A DNA stretch of 64,000 nt from BP-464 sp045805505 (GCA_045805505.1 JBJMLA010000075.1:52103-116102); one strand, 5' to 3'; counted from the first letter of the stretch, positions 42,251 through 51,334 are shown. Made by a program: numbers and translations. Notes: a model not told the origin generated them from the sequence alone.

Positions 42251-43031
42251 AGCCGAGGATCAGCTCGGCCGTCTCGAGCGGGACGTCGAGCTGCGGGCAG
42301 TGGCCGACGTCGTCGAGCACGACCCAGTCGGCGTGCGGCAGCCAGTCGCGCCGGAAGCGCTCGGCGGCGTCCGGCCACGGCAGCAGCCGGTCCTGTGTGC
42401 CCCAGACGATGCGCACCGGGCAGCCGATGCGCTCGGCGTCGAGCGCGTAGCCCCCGTCCCGGGCGACGGCGACGAGGCGGGCCGCCCCCTCGCAGGCGGC
42501 GATGCCCACCATCTGGTGGACGAGCAGCTCGCGCGGGATGTGCTCGTAGTTGACGGTCGAGAGCAGCGTCGCGCGCCTGCGGCCCTGCGGGCGCTCGAGC
42601 AGGAGCTCCGCGCGCGGCGCCGCGAGCCTGACCTGCTGCTGGAGCGTGAGCTGCAGGTCGAACACCGACTCGTAGGCGTCGTCGGCCCAGCCACCGGCGG
42701 GCGCCAGCGCGACCACCGACCGCGCACGGCCGCGGGCCGCGAGCTGGAGGGCCAGCCAGCCGCCCAGCGAGTTGCCGGCGATGTGCGCGGTGGCGATTCC
42801 CGCCTCGTCCATGGCGTGCCCGACGGCGTCGGCGAGCGTGGAGTTCGTCACCGGCTCGGCCAGCGGCGGTCCGCCCGCGTGGCCGGCCAGCGTCGGCGCC
42901 AGCACGTCGTGCCGGCGCTCGAGCGCGGGCAGCACCAGATCCCACGTGCACCAGGTGTCCATGAACCCGTGCAGCAGGACCAGGGGTTCGCCCGCGCCGC
43001 CGCGGTGGGCGGGGGTGAAGAGCGAGGTCAC
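42237..43031 (-). CDS. Alpha/beta-fold hydrolase
   Basis: 264 residues from GTG 43031. Oxyanion motif LLHGFMDTWCTWD, nucleophile elbow GNSLGG, acid GTQDRLLP, catalytic His in DVGHCPQLD. Substrate unknown. The GTG overlaps the stop of the short gene immediately upstream (GTGA), so these two form an operon. Confidence 0.85.
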   Translation of the reverse strand: MTSLFTPAHRGGAGEPLVLLHGFMDTWCTWDLVLPALERRHDVLAPTLAGHAGGPPLAEPVTNSTLADAVGHAMDEAGIATAHIAGNSLGGWLALQLAARGRARSVVALAPAGGWADDAYESVFDLQLTLQQQVRLAAPRAELLLERPQGRRRATLLSTVNYEHIPRELLVHQMVGIAACEGAARLVAVARDGGYALDAERIGCPVRIVWGTQDRLLPWPDAAERFRRDWLPHADWVVLDDVGHCPQLDVPLETAELILGFTTP

Positions 43032-43378
43032 GCCGCTTCGTCCGCCCGCGCGCGGAGCAGCGCCCCCGCCTGTCGGGCGTCCATCCACATCTCCCAGCGG
43101 CCCGAAGCCGAGTCCCGGTCGCCGAGGAACCGGTAGGGGCGCCGGCCGCCGAACTCGGTGTGGCGCAGGTGCGACACGCCGCCGAGCACCGACGCGATGC
43201 GCCGCCGCGGCCAGCCGATCGCGTCCTCGATCTCCGGGAACGGGCGCGGGGTGTCGGGCGCCTGGGCGAGGCCGGCGAGGAGCTCGCGCATCAGGTCGCT
43301 GCAGCGGTCGTGGAAGCGCGCGATCTCGCTGGCGTCCTGCATCGCGTTGTGGGGCGCGTGCTCGCGCGCGTGCTCCAT
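43028..43378 (-). CDS. Small hypothetical protein, winged-helix-like
   Basis: 116 residues from ATG 43378. The middle (LAQAPDTPRPFPEIEDAIGW, then PRRRIASVLGG) looks like a helix-turn-helix, and the C-terminus has RWEMWMDARQAGALL. No family assigned. A TATCGT hexamer 8 nt upstream on the minus strand suggests a leaderless start. It overlaps the downstream hydrolase by 4 bp. Confidence 0.6.
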   Translation of the reverse strand: MEHAREHAPHNAMQDASEIARFHDRCSDLMRELLAGLAQAPDTPRPFPEIEDAIGWPRRRIASVLGGVSHLRHTEFGGRRPYRFLGDRDSASGRWEMWMDARQAGALLRARADEAA

Positions 43379-43386
43379 GCGGCGAG

Positions 43387-43392
43387 ACGATA
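43387..43392 (-). promoter_or_regulatory. Candidate -10 element before the 43378 gene
   Basis: TATCGT on the minus strand ends 8 nt before ATG 43378. Confidence 0.45.
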
Positions 43393-43438
43393 CGCCGCGA
43401 TCGGGAGGCTCCTGGGAGGTCCCGTCGAATCGGCAGGG

Positions 43439-43861
43439 ATGACCGCGCTCCAGATCGCCGGCCGCGTCCTCTTCGCGCTCGTCTTCGTCGTCTCCCCCGG
43501 CGGCGTCCTGCGGCAGGCGCGCATGGTCGCGGGCGCACCCCCGTTGCGCTGGATCCCGCGCAACGTCGTCCTGCCGCTGATCGTCGGAGCCAGCCTTGTC
43601 GCCGTGGCCGGCGCGCTGCTCGTCGCGTTCGGGATCTGGCCCGACCTCGGCGCGCTGCTGCTCCTCGCCTTCCTGGTCCCGGTGACGCTGACCATGCACC
43701 GCTTCTGGGAGATCACCGAGCCGGGGCCGCGCGCGATCAAGCGCGGGTCGTTCCTGCTCAACGTCGGCCTCGCCGGCGGGGCGATCCTCGCGTTCTGCCT
43801 GTTCAACGAGATGCAGGACGTGCCCGGCGGGCTGACCGACCCGCTGTTCGGGCGCTGGTAG
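43439..43861 (+). CDS. DoxX-family-like membrane protein
   Basis: 140 residues, four hydrophobic segments. The LFALVFVVSPGGVLRQ opening and HRFWEITEPGPRAIKRGSF segment resemble the DoxX/DoxD group of small membrane proteins, often linked to oxidative or thiosulfate metabolism. ATG 43439 follows AGGG. It stops 8 bp from the end of the convergent DUF4394 gene. Function unknown. Confidence 0.65.
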   Translation: MTALQIAGRVLFALVFVVSPGGVLRQARMVAGAPPLRWIPRNVVLPLIVGASLVAVAGALLVAFGIWPDLGALLLLAFLVPVTLTMHRFWEITEPGPRAIKRGSFLLNVGLAGGAILAFCLFNEMQDVPGGLTDPLFGRW

Positions 43862-43869
43862 CCGTCGCG

Positions 43870-46425
43870 CTAGCGCGGTGCCTTCAGGGTGAACCTGATG
43901 GCCTTCGCGACCGCGGCGGTCGGCGCGCGGTCCACGCGAACGGTCACCCGCACCTTGAGCTTCTTGGCCTTGCGCAGCCGCCGCAGGGCGTTCTTCGTCA
44001 GCGTGACCACCGCGGCCCGGGACTTCCCGGCCTTGACGCTCACCACCGCTCGTCCCAGCCGGATCGTCCGCGTGCCCTTCTTGGTGGTGGCCCGGATCGT
44101 GACCTTGCACGCGGTGCCGCCGGCCGGGCAGACGACGGCCAGGCCCGTGTTCAGGCGACGCCGCACGAGGCGCGGCGCGCGGACGCGCTTGATGGTCGGC
44201 AGCGTCTGGCCGGGCGGCGTGACCACCGGCGGGGTGACGACCGGAGGCGCGGCGGCCTGGGTCCCCGAGCCCGACAGGCCCACGGCGATCGACGGCGCGT
44301 TGCTCGTCACCGTGATCGAACCGGTCTCGGCCCCGACCGCGGACGGGTCGAACTGCACGCGCACCTGGCAGGTCTGTCCCGTCGTCAGGGCGGTTCCCGC
44401 CGCGCAGTCCGTCGCGCTCCCGGTCAGCCGCGTGAAGTCAGCCGCGTCGCTGACGCCGGTCAGCGTGACGGTGGCAGCACCCGGGTTGGTGATGGTCGAG
44501 ACCTGCGTCGCGCTCGGCCCCGCGGCGATGTCGCGCTCGCCGAACGCCAGCGCCGCCGGGTCACGGGAGAGCAGCGGATCGTCGCGCTGGGACTCACCCA
44601 CGGCGATCGATCGCAGGTTGGTGCTCAGGGCGCCGTTGGTGCTCAGCGCACCCGTGGCCAGGTTCAGGCGGTAGACGCTGCTGGTGCCGCCGACTCCGAG
44701 CACGGCGATGGCCTCGCCGGCGGCCGGCAGGTTGCTCGTGGCCACCGCGACCTCGCTCGGGATGTCCAGGCCGGCGAACGTCGTGACGTTGACGGGCGAC
44801 CCGCCGAGGGTCAGGGCGAGCGGCACCGTCTGCGTGCCGGCGTTCGGCGCGTTCTGGATGTAGAGCGTGTCGGTGGCGGCCGAGAGGGTGTACATCGTCG
44901 TGACGCCGGCGACCAGCGACTGCCCGTAGGCGTTGGTGTAGCTCGTCGCGTTGAGGCCCGTCACGCCCGAGCCGTTGACGGACGCGTCCGGGTTGACGCC
45001 GGTGGGCGTGCCCGAGTTGAGGTTGCCGTCGATCGGCCCACCGGTGTTCGGGTTGACGCGCGCGTTGATCCCGGTCGACGTCACGACGCGCAGGCGGTCG
45101 ACGGCCGGATTGAAGTCGAGCCCCCAGGCGGCGGATGCCGGGTCCGGCAAGTCGATCGCCGTGCTGCCGTCGGCGGCGACCCACGCGATCCCGCCGGCGC
45201 CGCCGACGAGGGTCACGGCGCCGGTCTGCGGATCGAGGAGGTAGAGCGAGCCCGTGTTCGCCGTCGCGTTGACGCCCAGCCCGAAGTACTGACCCGTCTG
45301 CGGCCGCAGGGCGAGGCCGACGAGCGTCTCGCCGGCGGTGAGGCTTCCCGTCGCGAGCGCCTGGGTCGTGGTGGTCGACGGCGTGGAGCTCGAGAACCGC
45401 ACGAGGCTCGTGCCTCCCGTGTCGAGGCCGACGACCGGGAAGCCCCCGTCATCGAAGTCGCGCTGCAGCGCGAGGCCGCGAACGCTCGCCGCGCCGGTGC
45501 CGATGGTGCCCACCAGCGTCGCCTTGGCGTCAACGAGGTTGATGGCGTACAGGCCGGTCACCCCGCCGACCGACAGCGCGGCGTAGCCCGTTCCGCTCGT
45601 CACGGCCGCGTTCGAGGACGGCGCGTTGACGCCCGGATCGATGTCGAACCCGGAGGCGTTGGTGAAGTTGAGCGTCGAGCCGCCGAGCGTCACCGTCTGG
45701 CCGCTCGCTTGCGTGCCCACGTTCGGCGGGTTCTGGATGTACAGCGAGTCGGTCGATGCGCTGAGCGTGTAGAGCGTCGTCACGTTGCCGTTGTTGGGAC
45801 GGTCGTTCGTGTAGGCGGCTCCGTCGACGCTCGTCGTGGCGCCGCTGACGGGCCCGTCGGGGTTCGTGCCCGTGACCGTCCCCGAGGTGAGCCCGGTGTT
45901 GTCGCCGTCGACCCCGAGGCCGGTGTTGGGGTTGATGCGGAAGTTGAGGCTGCCCGCGACGACCCGCACCCGGTCGGCCGCCGGGTTGAAGTCGATGCCG
46001 TAGCCGGTCGTCGCCGTGTCGGGCAGGTCGACCGGTGTGACTCCGTCGGTCGTCAGGGCGACCGCGCCCGCCGCCGAGCTCACGACGTTCAGGACGGTGG
46101 TCCTGGGCGACAGCGTGTAGAGCGTCGCGGTGTTGGCCGTCGCGTTGACGCCGAGCGCGTAGAGGATCCCGTTCTGCGGCCGCACGTCGATCCCGGCGAG
46201 CGCCTCTCCGGCGGTGAGCCCCGTGATGGCCGTCGTGGTCACGGCCGTGGGCTTGGCCGGATCGAACGAGAGCAGGTTCGTGCCCGACAGCGCGTAGGCG
46301 ACCTGGGCCGGCGCCGCCTGCGCGGCCGGGGCGCTCAGGACCAGCGCCGCCACCGTGGCGACCAAGAGGCAACCGGCTCGGAGAGGTCCGGGGATGGGCC
46401 AAGTAGACCAGACGGCGCCACCCAC
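43870..46425 (-). CDS. Large secreted protein with two DUF4394 domains and a C-terminal choice-of-anchor-D domain
   Basis: About 851 residues from GTG 46425; the start is uncertain (TTG 46431 is an alternative), but a signal peptide (LLVATVAALVLSAPAAQA) follows. Two DUF4394 propeller-like domains lie at about 40-345 and 350-630, each with ALALRPQTG-like and GVDFNPAADRLRVV-type repeats. An Ig/ASH-like choice-of-anchor-D module follows (about 640-735), then a proline linker and a basic beta-strand tail. Probably a surface or wall-associated protein; function unknown. A related shorter protein is at 59354-60862. Confidence 0.75.
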   Translation of the reverse strand: MGGAVWSTWPIPGPLRAGCLLVATVAALVLSAPAAQAAPAQVAYALSGTNLLSFDPAKPTAVTTTAITGLTAGEALAGIDVRPQNGILYALGVNATANTATLYTLSPRTTVLNVVSSAAGAVALTTDGVTPVDLPDTATTGYGIDFNPAADRVRVVAGSLNFRINPNTGLGVDGDNTGLTSGTVTGTNPDGPVSGATTSVDGAAYTNDRPNNGNVTTLYTLSASTDSLYIQNPPNVGTQASGQTVTLGGSTLNFTNASGFDIDPGVNAPSSNAAVTSGTGYAALSVGGVTGLYAINLVDAKATLVGTIGTGAASVRGLALQRDFDDGGFPVVGLDTGGTSLVRFSSSTPSTTTTQALATGSLTAGETLVGLALRPQTGQYFGLGVNATANTGSLYLLDPQTGAVTLVGGAGGIAWVAADGSTAIDLPDPASAAWGLDFNPAVDRLRVVTSTGINARVNPNTGGPIDGNLNSGTPTGVNPDASVNGSGVTGLNATSYTNAYGQSLVAGVTTMYTLSAATDTLYIQNAPNAGTQTVPLALTLGGSPVNVTTFAGLDIPSEVAVATSNLPAAGEAIAVLGVGGTSSVYRLNLATGALSTNGALSTNLRSIAVGESQRDDPLLSRDPAALAFGERDIAAGPSATQVSTITNPGAATVTLTGVSDAADFTRLTGSATDCAAGTALTTGQTCQVRVQFDPSAVGAETGSITVTSNAPSIAVGLSGSGTQAAAPPVVTPPVVTPPGQTLPTIKRVRAPRLVRRRLNTGLAVVCPAGGTACKVTIRATTKKGTRTIRLGRAVVSVKAGKSRAAVVTLTKNALRRLRKAKKLKVRVTVRVDRAPTAAVAKAIRFTLKAPR

Positions 46426-46620
46426 GGACAACCCCAGCGTTGCGGGTCGTCGGCTTGAGTCCGAGCGGTTCCGCCAGGGCTCGTGCTCGTGCGCGAGCCA
46501 GACCAGCTCGGGGTCGAGTTCACGGACACGCAGCCGGCCCTCGCACTGCGGGTCGTCGAGCTCGGCGAACCACACCGCGACGACCGGCCGCCGAACGAAG
46601 ACTCATCGGACCGGAACGCG

Positions 46621-46641
46621 AAAACCCCGCCGGTAGCGGGG
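46621..46641 (-). terminator. Rho-independent terminator after the tRNA-Arg remnant
   Basis: On the minus strand CCCCGC-TACCG-GCGGGG is followed by TTTT. It stands 10 bp beyond the tRNA-Arg 3' copy at 46652-46693, as if it were the original terminator of that tRNA. Confidence 0.65.
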
Positions 46642-46651
46642 CCTTCTGCAG

Positions 46652-46693
46652 CGCGCCCGAAAGGACTCGAACCTCTGACCTTCGGTTCCGTAG
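46652..46693 (-). repeat. Copy of the tRNA-Arg 3' half (attachment-site-like direct repeat)
   Basis: 42 bp identical, except one base (46661 vs 47854), to the 3' part of tRNA-Arg at 47845-47886, in the same orientation. It covers the T arm, 3' acceptor strand and part of the anticodon arm. The sequence beyond diverges but still holds ACGCTCT (46704-46710), and CGGGCGT at 46768-46774 could mimic an acceptor strand. It may be a decayed whole tRNA, or an att site from integration. Confidence 0.75.
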
Positions 46694-46869
46694 GCGCCCC
46701 GGGACGCTCTGCCGCGTTCGGCCTAGTTCAAAGTCCACTTCAGCGGCTGCTCCAACCTCTTCGGCCACGGGCGTAGGTCGAATCCCTGTTCGTAGGGGTG
46801 GTCCGGAATGCCGCGCCACCGCTCCGCGAAGGTCTCGGGAACCACGGCGGGTTGCGAGCCATGGCGGTC

Positions 46870-47615
46870 TTACGGCGCGATTTCGTTGTCGACGGACACG
46901 TCCGCCGAGTCGGCTCCCCGTAGTCCGTTTACCCCCCAGAAGGAGAGTTCGACAGCGCGCCTGCCACCGGGCGGAATGTCATTCGTGGGGAACGTGTAGG
47001 TCCCGCCGATCACGTCGCCGCCGCTGTCACGGACCACCACAAAAACATCAGTGAGGGACGAGAGCGGTTGATCCAACGTGTTCTCGACCTGAGCGCGGAT
47101 GGTGAGCCCAAAGGTGGAGTCCTTCTCCACCCGGACATTCGTGACCTTCGGCAGCGGATGCTCGGGCGGTCCGGAGTCGTCGGTCTGCACGCTTATCTCC
47201 AAGTCGCTGACCTTGGCCCGTCCAACGCTGATGTCACCGCCGATGTTGAAGGCCTCTCCAGGAGGCACGACGCTCACCGTGGCGTCGTCGGTGCCGATGA
47301 CATCGCCCTTGCGATCAAGCGCGTTGGTCGAGACTGAAATATCGAGCGCTTCTGAATCGCTCGACGGATTCTCGATAACGACTCCATAGACAACGGAATC
47401 GCCGTCCTGGGTGAATCCGTAATCCTTGACGCGAGCCTCCGCCGACGCCCCGGTGTCCACTTGCTTTTCTTCTTTTTCTTCTTCGCGCTGCCGTCGGCGG
47501 AGCTACTGCTGCCTGACGAGCTTCCAGCCTTCCCCTTGTCGTCGGCGCAGCCTGCGACGCCGAAGGCGACTACAAGCAAAGCGGCCGGGAGAGAAGAGCG
47601 GAGAGCGCTGGACAT
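46870..47615 (-). pseudogene. Lipoprotein gene with a -1 frameshift in a lysine-rich linker
   Basis: The 5' part, from ATG 47615, encodes a lipoprotein signal (lipobox VAGC), a Ser/Gly linker and a run of lysines. The 3' part (46870 to about 47475) is in the -1 frame. It encodes two FxLYD-like beta domains (VVYGVVIENPSSDSEALD; LTIRAQVENTLDQPL). The frames meet in an A-rich tract, AAGAAGAAAAAGAAGAAAAG, at about 47465-47485. A -1 shift there yields a protein of about 248 residues. Without it the product is truncated. It may be a pseudogene, an error, or programmed slippage. Lower GC than its neighbours. Confidence 0.6.
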
Positions 47616-47811
47616 GGCGAAGAACCTATCCATGCGAGAAAGATGGCGTCGAGTCTCCGAACACTCAGCAGGCACCTACTTGAAGCCGTTGCGGCTACAA
47701 CCGCCTAGCCCCCAGCGGAGAGCCACCCGGGAGGAACATCGGGGGGCCTCGTGTTGCCCCCTCAGTTGCTCCAGCGGCGAAAACCGCGCTGCGGGCGGTC
47801 CTTAGGAACAC

Positions 47812-47838
47812 AAAAACCCCCGGGTTGACGGGGGTTTT
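47812..47838 (-). terminator. Terminator following tRNA-Arg (potentially bidirectional)
   Basis: AAAAA-CCCCCG-GGTTGA-CGGGGG-TTTT. On the minus strand it follows the tRNA-Arg 3' end by 6 bp and ends in a T run; the A run makes it usable on the other strand too. Confidence 0.75.
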
Positions 47839-47844
47839 CATGGA

Positions 47845-47918
<74 letters not shown>

Positions 47919-47962
47919 AGCGCCGAGGCAGTGTAGTCATCGCAGTGCCCGGGGTCCTGCAG

Positions 47963-48052
47963 CGGAGAGGGCGGGATTCGAACCCGCGAAGGAGCTTTCA
48001 GCCCCTTACTCGCTTAGCAGGCGAGTGCCTTCAGCCACTCGGCCACCTCTCC
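47963..48052 (-). tRNA. tRNA-Ser (anticodon GCT)
   Basis: 90 nt class II tRNA. Acceptor GGAGAGG/CCTCTCC, discriminator G; anticodon loop CTGCTAA; long variable arm; T arm GCGGG-TTCGAAT-CCCGC. It lies 44 bp upstream of tRNA-Arg on the same strand and is likely cotranscribed. Confidence 0.95.
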
Positions 48053-48110
48053 GTGAGAGCGGCCCAGTGTAAAGGCTTGCCGGGGCGTGGCCGATGTCCT
48101 GTGCAGAGGG

Positions 48111-50846
48111 ATGACCGAGCGGCCGACAGCCACACCGAGCGAAGCGATCCTGGCCGTCTCCCGCCTGCTCGGCGAGGGCGCGGGGTCGAGCGGGCCCGCA
48201 ACGGTGCGCGCGGCGGTGGTCCGCGAGGCGCGGGCGCTGTTTGGCGTCGACGCCGCGCTGCTGCTGGCCCTCGACGAGCCCCAGCACCTGCTCAACGTGC
48301 TCGCCGCCGACCCGCCCGGCCCGGAGTCCCACACGGTCGCCGGCCATGCCCTGGCCTCGGTCCCCGCGGTCCGCGATCTGCTCGAGCTGCGCCTCAGCGT
48401 CGCCCACGGCTCGATCGACGACACGCCGCTGGCCGCCGCCATCGGCTGGACCGAACCCGCCGCGACCGTCCTGTTCGTGCCGATCCGCGAGCGCGACCAC
48501 GTCAGCCACGTGCTGGCGCTCGCCCGCGCCCAGGTCCAGCCGTTCCAGCGCGGCGAGCAGGAGGTGGCGACCGCGTTCGCCGCCGCCGCGTCGGGTGCGC
48601 TGGCCCAGGTCCGCCTTGCCGACGAGCACGCGCACAACATGGCCCAGCAGTCCGCGCTGGCCCGCGCCGCACGGACGCTCAACGAGAGCCTCGACCTCCC
48701 CCAGCTGCTGACCGCGATCTGCCGCGAGGCCCAGGCGATCATCGGCGCCGACAACTCAGGCATCTACCTCGGCGACAAGGACACCGGCCTGATCGCCGAG
48801 GCGATCTACAACCACGACGAGCGCGTGCTGGGCTACCGGTTGCCCACCGGCCGCGGCCTCGCCGGGCGGGTCGCCGAGACCGGCGAGTCCCAGGTCTCCA
48901 ACGACTACCAGGCGGGCACGCAGCCCGGACCGGACTCGCCGTTCGCGGCGGTGCGCTCGGCCATCGCCGTGCCGATGGTCTGGGACGGCGCGCTGCGCGG
49001 CGTGCTGTCGGTCGGCTACAACCGCCCGTTCTCGGTCGGCTCCGAGGAGGTGCGCCTGCTCGAGACGGTCGCCGAGCTCGCCGCCGCCGCGTGTCGCAAC
49101 GCCAACGCCGCCGCCGGCCTCGCGCTGGCCGCCCGCACCGATGCGCTGACCGGCTGCCTCAACCACGCCGCACTGCAGGACGGCCTGCGCCGCGAGATCG
49201 AGCGCAGCACCCGCACCGCGCAGAACCTCTCGCTCGTGCTCATCGACCTCGACCACTTCAAGCAGGTCAACGAGGAGCACGGCCACCTCGTCGGCGACGA
49301 GGTCCTGCGCCGCGTCGGCCACAGCCTGCGCTCGAGCGTGCGGCCCTACGACCTCTGCGCGCGCTACGGCGGCGACGAGTTCGCCATCGTCTGCGCCGAC
49401 ACCGGCGAGGGCGAGGCCGAAGTCATCGCCGCCCGCGCCATCGAGCGCCTGGCGGACACGCTCAGCGAGCTCGACGGCGCCGAGGGAACCGGCGCCACCG
49501 CCGGCATCGCGCGCTGGATCCCCGGCCAAAGCGCCACCGGCCTGCTCGAGGAGGCCGACCGCGCGCTGCTCTACGGCAAGCAGCAGGACACGCGCGGCAC
49601 CACGATCCGCGCCGCCGACATCCCGGCCGGCTTCCGGCCCAACCGCTTCACCCGCGCCGAAGCCGCCGAGACCCTGCACAACACCGTCAAGACCTCGCTG
49701 GGTCCCGACGCGCTGCACGCCCAGCGCCAGGCCGAGCGCCTGCAGAAGCGCACCCGCCAGCTCGTGCTGGCCAACGCGCTCGGCGCCCGGCTGGCCGGCA
49801 TGCAGGACGAGCAGGACATCGTCGCGGCCGCCGTCGACGAGCTGCACCGCGCGTTCGGCTACTTCCTCTGCGCGGTCATCCGGCTGCGCGAGGACGGCTT
49901 CGTCGAGGGCGCCTCGCTGCGCGGCGCGCCGTTCATCCGGCTCGGCGAGCAGTCGTGGTCCCAGCCCCGCCACGCCGGCATCATCGGCCGCTGCCTGCGC
50001 GAGCGGCGCGTCGTGCTCGTCAACGACATCTCGCAGGAGCCCGCCTATGAGAAGACGCCCGAGACCGGCGGCACGCGCGCCGAGCTCGTCGCGCCGCTGT
50101 GGGTCGGCGGTCGCCTGTGGGGCTGTCTGAACATCGAGGAGGACCACCTCGACGCCTTCGACGACGACGACGCCCGGCTCGTGCAGATGGTCGCCGACCA
50201 GGTCGGCGCCGCGCTGCGCTCCGCCCAGCTCTACGAGCAGCTCGAGCGCGCCTACCTCGGCACCGCCGAGGCGCTCGCCGCCGCCCTCGAGGCGCGCGAC
50301 GCCCTGTCGGGCGCGACGTCGTCTTCGATCGTCGGCCTCGCCGGCGAGGTCGGCGAGTGGCTCGGGCTCGAGGGCGCCGAGCTGCGCGACCTGCGCTACG
50401 GCGCCGCGCTGCACGACATCGGCAAGATCGCGGTGCCCCAGGCCATCCTCGACAAGCCCGGGCCGCTCGACCCGCAGGAGCGGGCGATCATGGAGCGCCA
50501 CCCGCTGGTCGGTGAGCAGATCCTCGGTCCCGTCGAGTTCCTGACCGGCGTCGCGACGCTGGTCCGCCACGCCCACGAACGCTGGGACGGTGCCGGCTAT
50601 CCCGACGGGCTCGTCGGCGAAGCCATCCCGCTCGGCGCCCGCATCATCCACGCCTGCGACGCCTACAGCGCGATGACCGGCGAGCGTCCCTACCGCCCGC
50701 GGTTCAGCGGCGCCGAGGCGTGCGAGGAGCTGCGCGCCCACGCCGGCTCGCAGTTCGACCCGCGCGCGATCGACGCCCTCCTCTCCGTTCTGGACCCCGA
50801 TGCGGAAGTAGCATCGGTGCCCTCGGAGGGGTGGCAGAGCGGTTGA
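48111..50846 (+). CDS. GAF-GAF-GGDEF-GAF-HD-GYP bifunctional c-di-GMP enzyme
   Basis: 911 residues from ATG 48111 (GTG 48087 is an alternative). Three GAF sensor domains (about 20-165, 175-330, 550-710). A diguanylate cyclase domain has YGGDEF (GGDEF 420-424) and an RPYD inhibitory site at 411-414. A C-terminal HD-GYP phosphodiesterase has HDIGK (H768, D769) and GYP at 829-831. Both activities look intact, so net c-di-GMP output depends on GAF inputs. The last six codons and the TGA lie inside the tRNA-Ser gene at 50825. Cytosolic. Confidence 0.88.
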   Translation: MTERPTATPSEAILAVSRLLGEGAGSSGPATVRAAVVREARALFGVDAALLLALDEPQHLLNVLAADPPGPESHTVAGHALASVPAVRDLLELRLSVAHGSIDDTPLAAAIGWTEPAATVLFVPIRERDHVSHVLALARAQVQPFQRGEQEVATAFAAAASGALAQVRLADEHAHNMAQQSALARAARTLNESLDLPQLLTAICREAQAIIGADNSGIYLGDKDTGLIAEAIYNHDERVLGYRLPTGRGLAGRVAETGESQVSNDYQAGTQPGPDSPFAAVRSAIAVPMVWDGALRGVLSVGYNRPFSVGSEEVRLLETVAELAAAACRNANAAAGLALAARTDALTGCLNHAALQDGLRREIERSTRTAQNLSLVLIDLDHFKQVNEEHGHLVGDEVLRRVGHSLRSSVRPYDLCARYGGDEFAIVCADTGEGEAEVIAARAIERLADTLSELDGAEGTGATAGIARWIPGQSATGLLEEADRALLYGKQQDTRGTTIRAADIPAGFRPNRFTRAEAAETLHNTVKTSLGPDALHAQRQAERLQKRTRQLVLANALGARLAGMQDEQDIVAAAVDELHRAFGYFLCAVIRLREDGFVEGASLRGAPFIRLGEQSWSQPRHAGIIGRCLRERRVVLVNDISQEPAYEKTPETGGTRAELVAPLWVGGRLWGCLNIEEDHLDAFDDDDARLVQMVADQVGAALRSAQLYEQLERAYLGTAEALAAALEARDALSGATSSSIVGLAGEVGEWLGLEGAELRDLRYGAALHDIGKIAVPQAILDKPGPLDPQERAIMERHPLVGEQILGPVEFLTGVATLVRHAHERWDGAGYPDGLVGEAIPLGARIIHACDAYSAMTGERPYRPRFSGAEACEELRAHAGSQFDPRAIDALLSVLDPDAEVASVPSEGWQSG

Positions 50847-50914
50847 ATGCGACGGTCTTGAAAACCGTTGGGCCGGTAACCCCGGTCCCGAGGGTTCGAA
50901 TCCCTCCCCCTCCG
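50825..50914 (+). tRNA. tRNA-Ser (anticodon TGA), overlapping the upstream CDS
   Basis: 90 nt class II tRNA. Acceptor GGAGGGG/CCCCTCC, discriminator G; anticodon stem ACGGT-CTTGAAA-ACCGT; long variable arm; T arm GAGGG-TTCGAAT-CCCTC. The first 22 nt also encode the C-terminus and stop of the c-di-GMP enzyme. The next gene starts 10 nt after it. Confidence 0.95.
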
Positions 50915-50923
50915 CTGCTGCTC

Positions 50924-51325
50924 ATGACACGGTCCACGGCATTGCTCATCGCGCTGGTCGCGCTCGTCCTGACTCCCGGCGCGCAGGCCGCCAAGCCTCG
51001 CTGGTCGGGCTGCAGGGCGGTGACCTCGTCGCAGCTGGTGATCAAGACCGGACCGGTCCACCAGATCGGCTCGTCATGCCGATACGCCCGGGAGGAGATC
51101 GAGCAGTTCCTCAGCTTCAACGACGGCTTCCGCGGCCTGCACTACCAGTACAACGGCCGCAACGAGGACCCCGGTGTCATCGCGGCCTGCGTCGGCCGCA
51201 CGCGCCATCGCGGCGGGCGGACGTTCATCCACGTCTTCTGCCGCGGCGCGGGCGAGACCGGCCCGGATTCCGGCGGGGCCTGGCGCTTCGACATCGATTC
51301 GCGTTACTACGAGCCCTACGAGTAG
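50924..51325 (+). CDS. Secreted protein of unknown function
   Basis: 133 residues from ATG 50924, 9 nt after the tRNA-Ser. Signal peptide 1-22 (ends GAQA), then a compact domain with four Cys (GCRAV, SSCRYA, AACVGR, VFCRG) that could form two disulfides. No family recognised. It may be expressed from a transcript that also contains the tRNA. The TAG stop provides the next candidate -10. Confidence 0.6.
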   Translation: MTRSTALLIALVALVLTPGAQAAKPRWSGCRAVTSSQLVIKTGPVHQIGSSCRYAREEIEQFLSFNDGFRGLHYQYNGRNEDPGVIAACVGRTRHRGGRTFIHVFCRGAGETGPDSGGAWRFDIDSRYYEPYE

Positions 51326-51328
51326 TGT
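51323..51328 (+). promoter_or_regulatory. Candidate -10 element formed from the preceding stop codon
   Basis: TAGTGT starts with the stop of the secreted-protein gene and ends 6 nt before ATG 51335. Confidence 0.5.
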
Positions 51329-51334
51329 CGCCCC

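Larger units (their letters stand above)
46426..46869. other. Non-coding stretch between DUF4394 gene and frameshifted lipoprotein
   Basis: About 440 bp with no convincing coding sequence. It contains the terminator at 46621-46641 and the tRNA-Arg 3' copy. A further tRNA-like tract lies at about 46700-46790, including GGTCGAATCC-like T-arm bases at 46777. The rest is unassigned. The promoter of the DUF4394 gene should lie at its left end. Confidence 0.4.

Noticed and set aside
46694..46800. A complete second tRNA gene in the minus strand next to the tRNA-Arg copy
   Set aside because: Only the 3' half matches well. The candidate 5' acceptor strand (46768-46774) would make a 123-nt molecule with no proper D and anticodon arms.
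47461..47805. Plus-strand open frame with a run of phenylalanines
   Set aside because: It is the antisense of the lysine-rich linker in the lipoprotein gene. Polyphenylalanine and atypical composition argue against coding.
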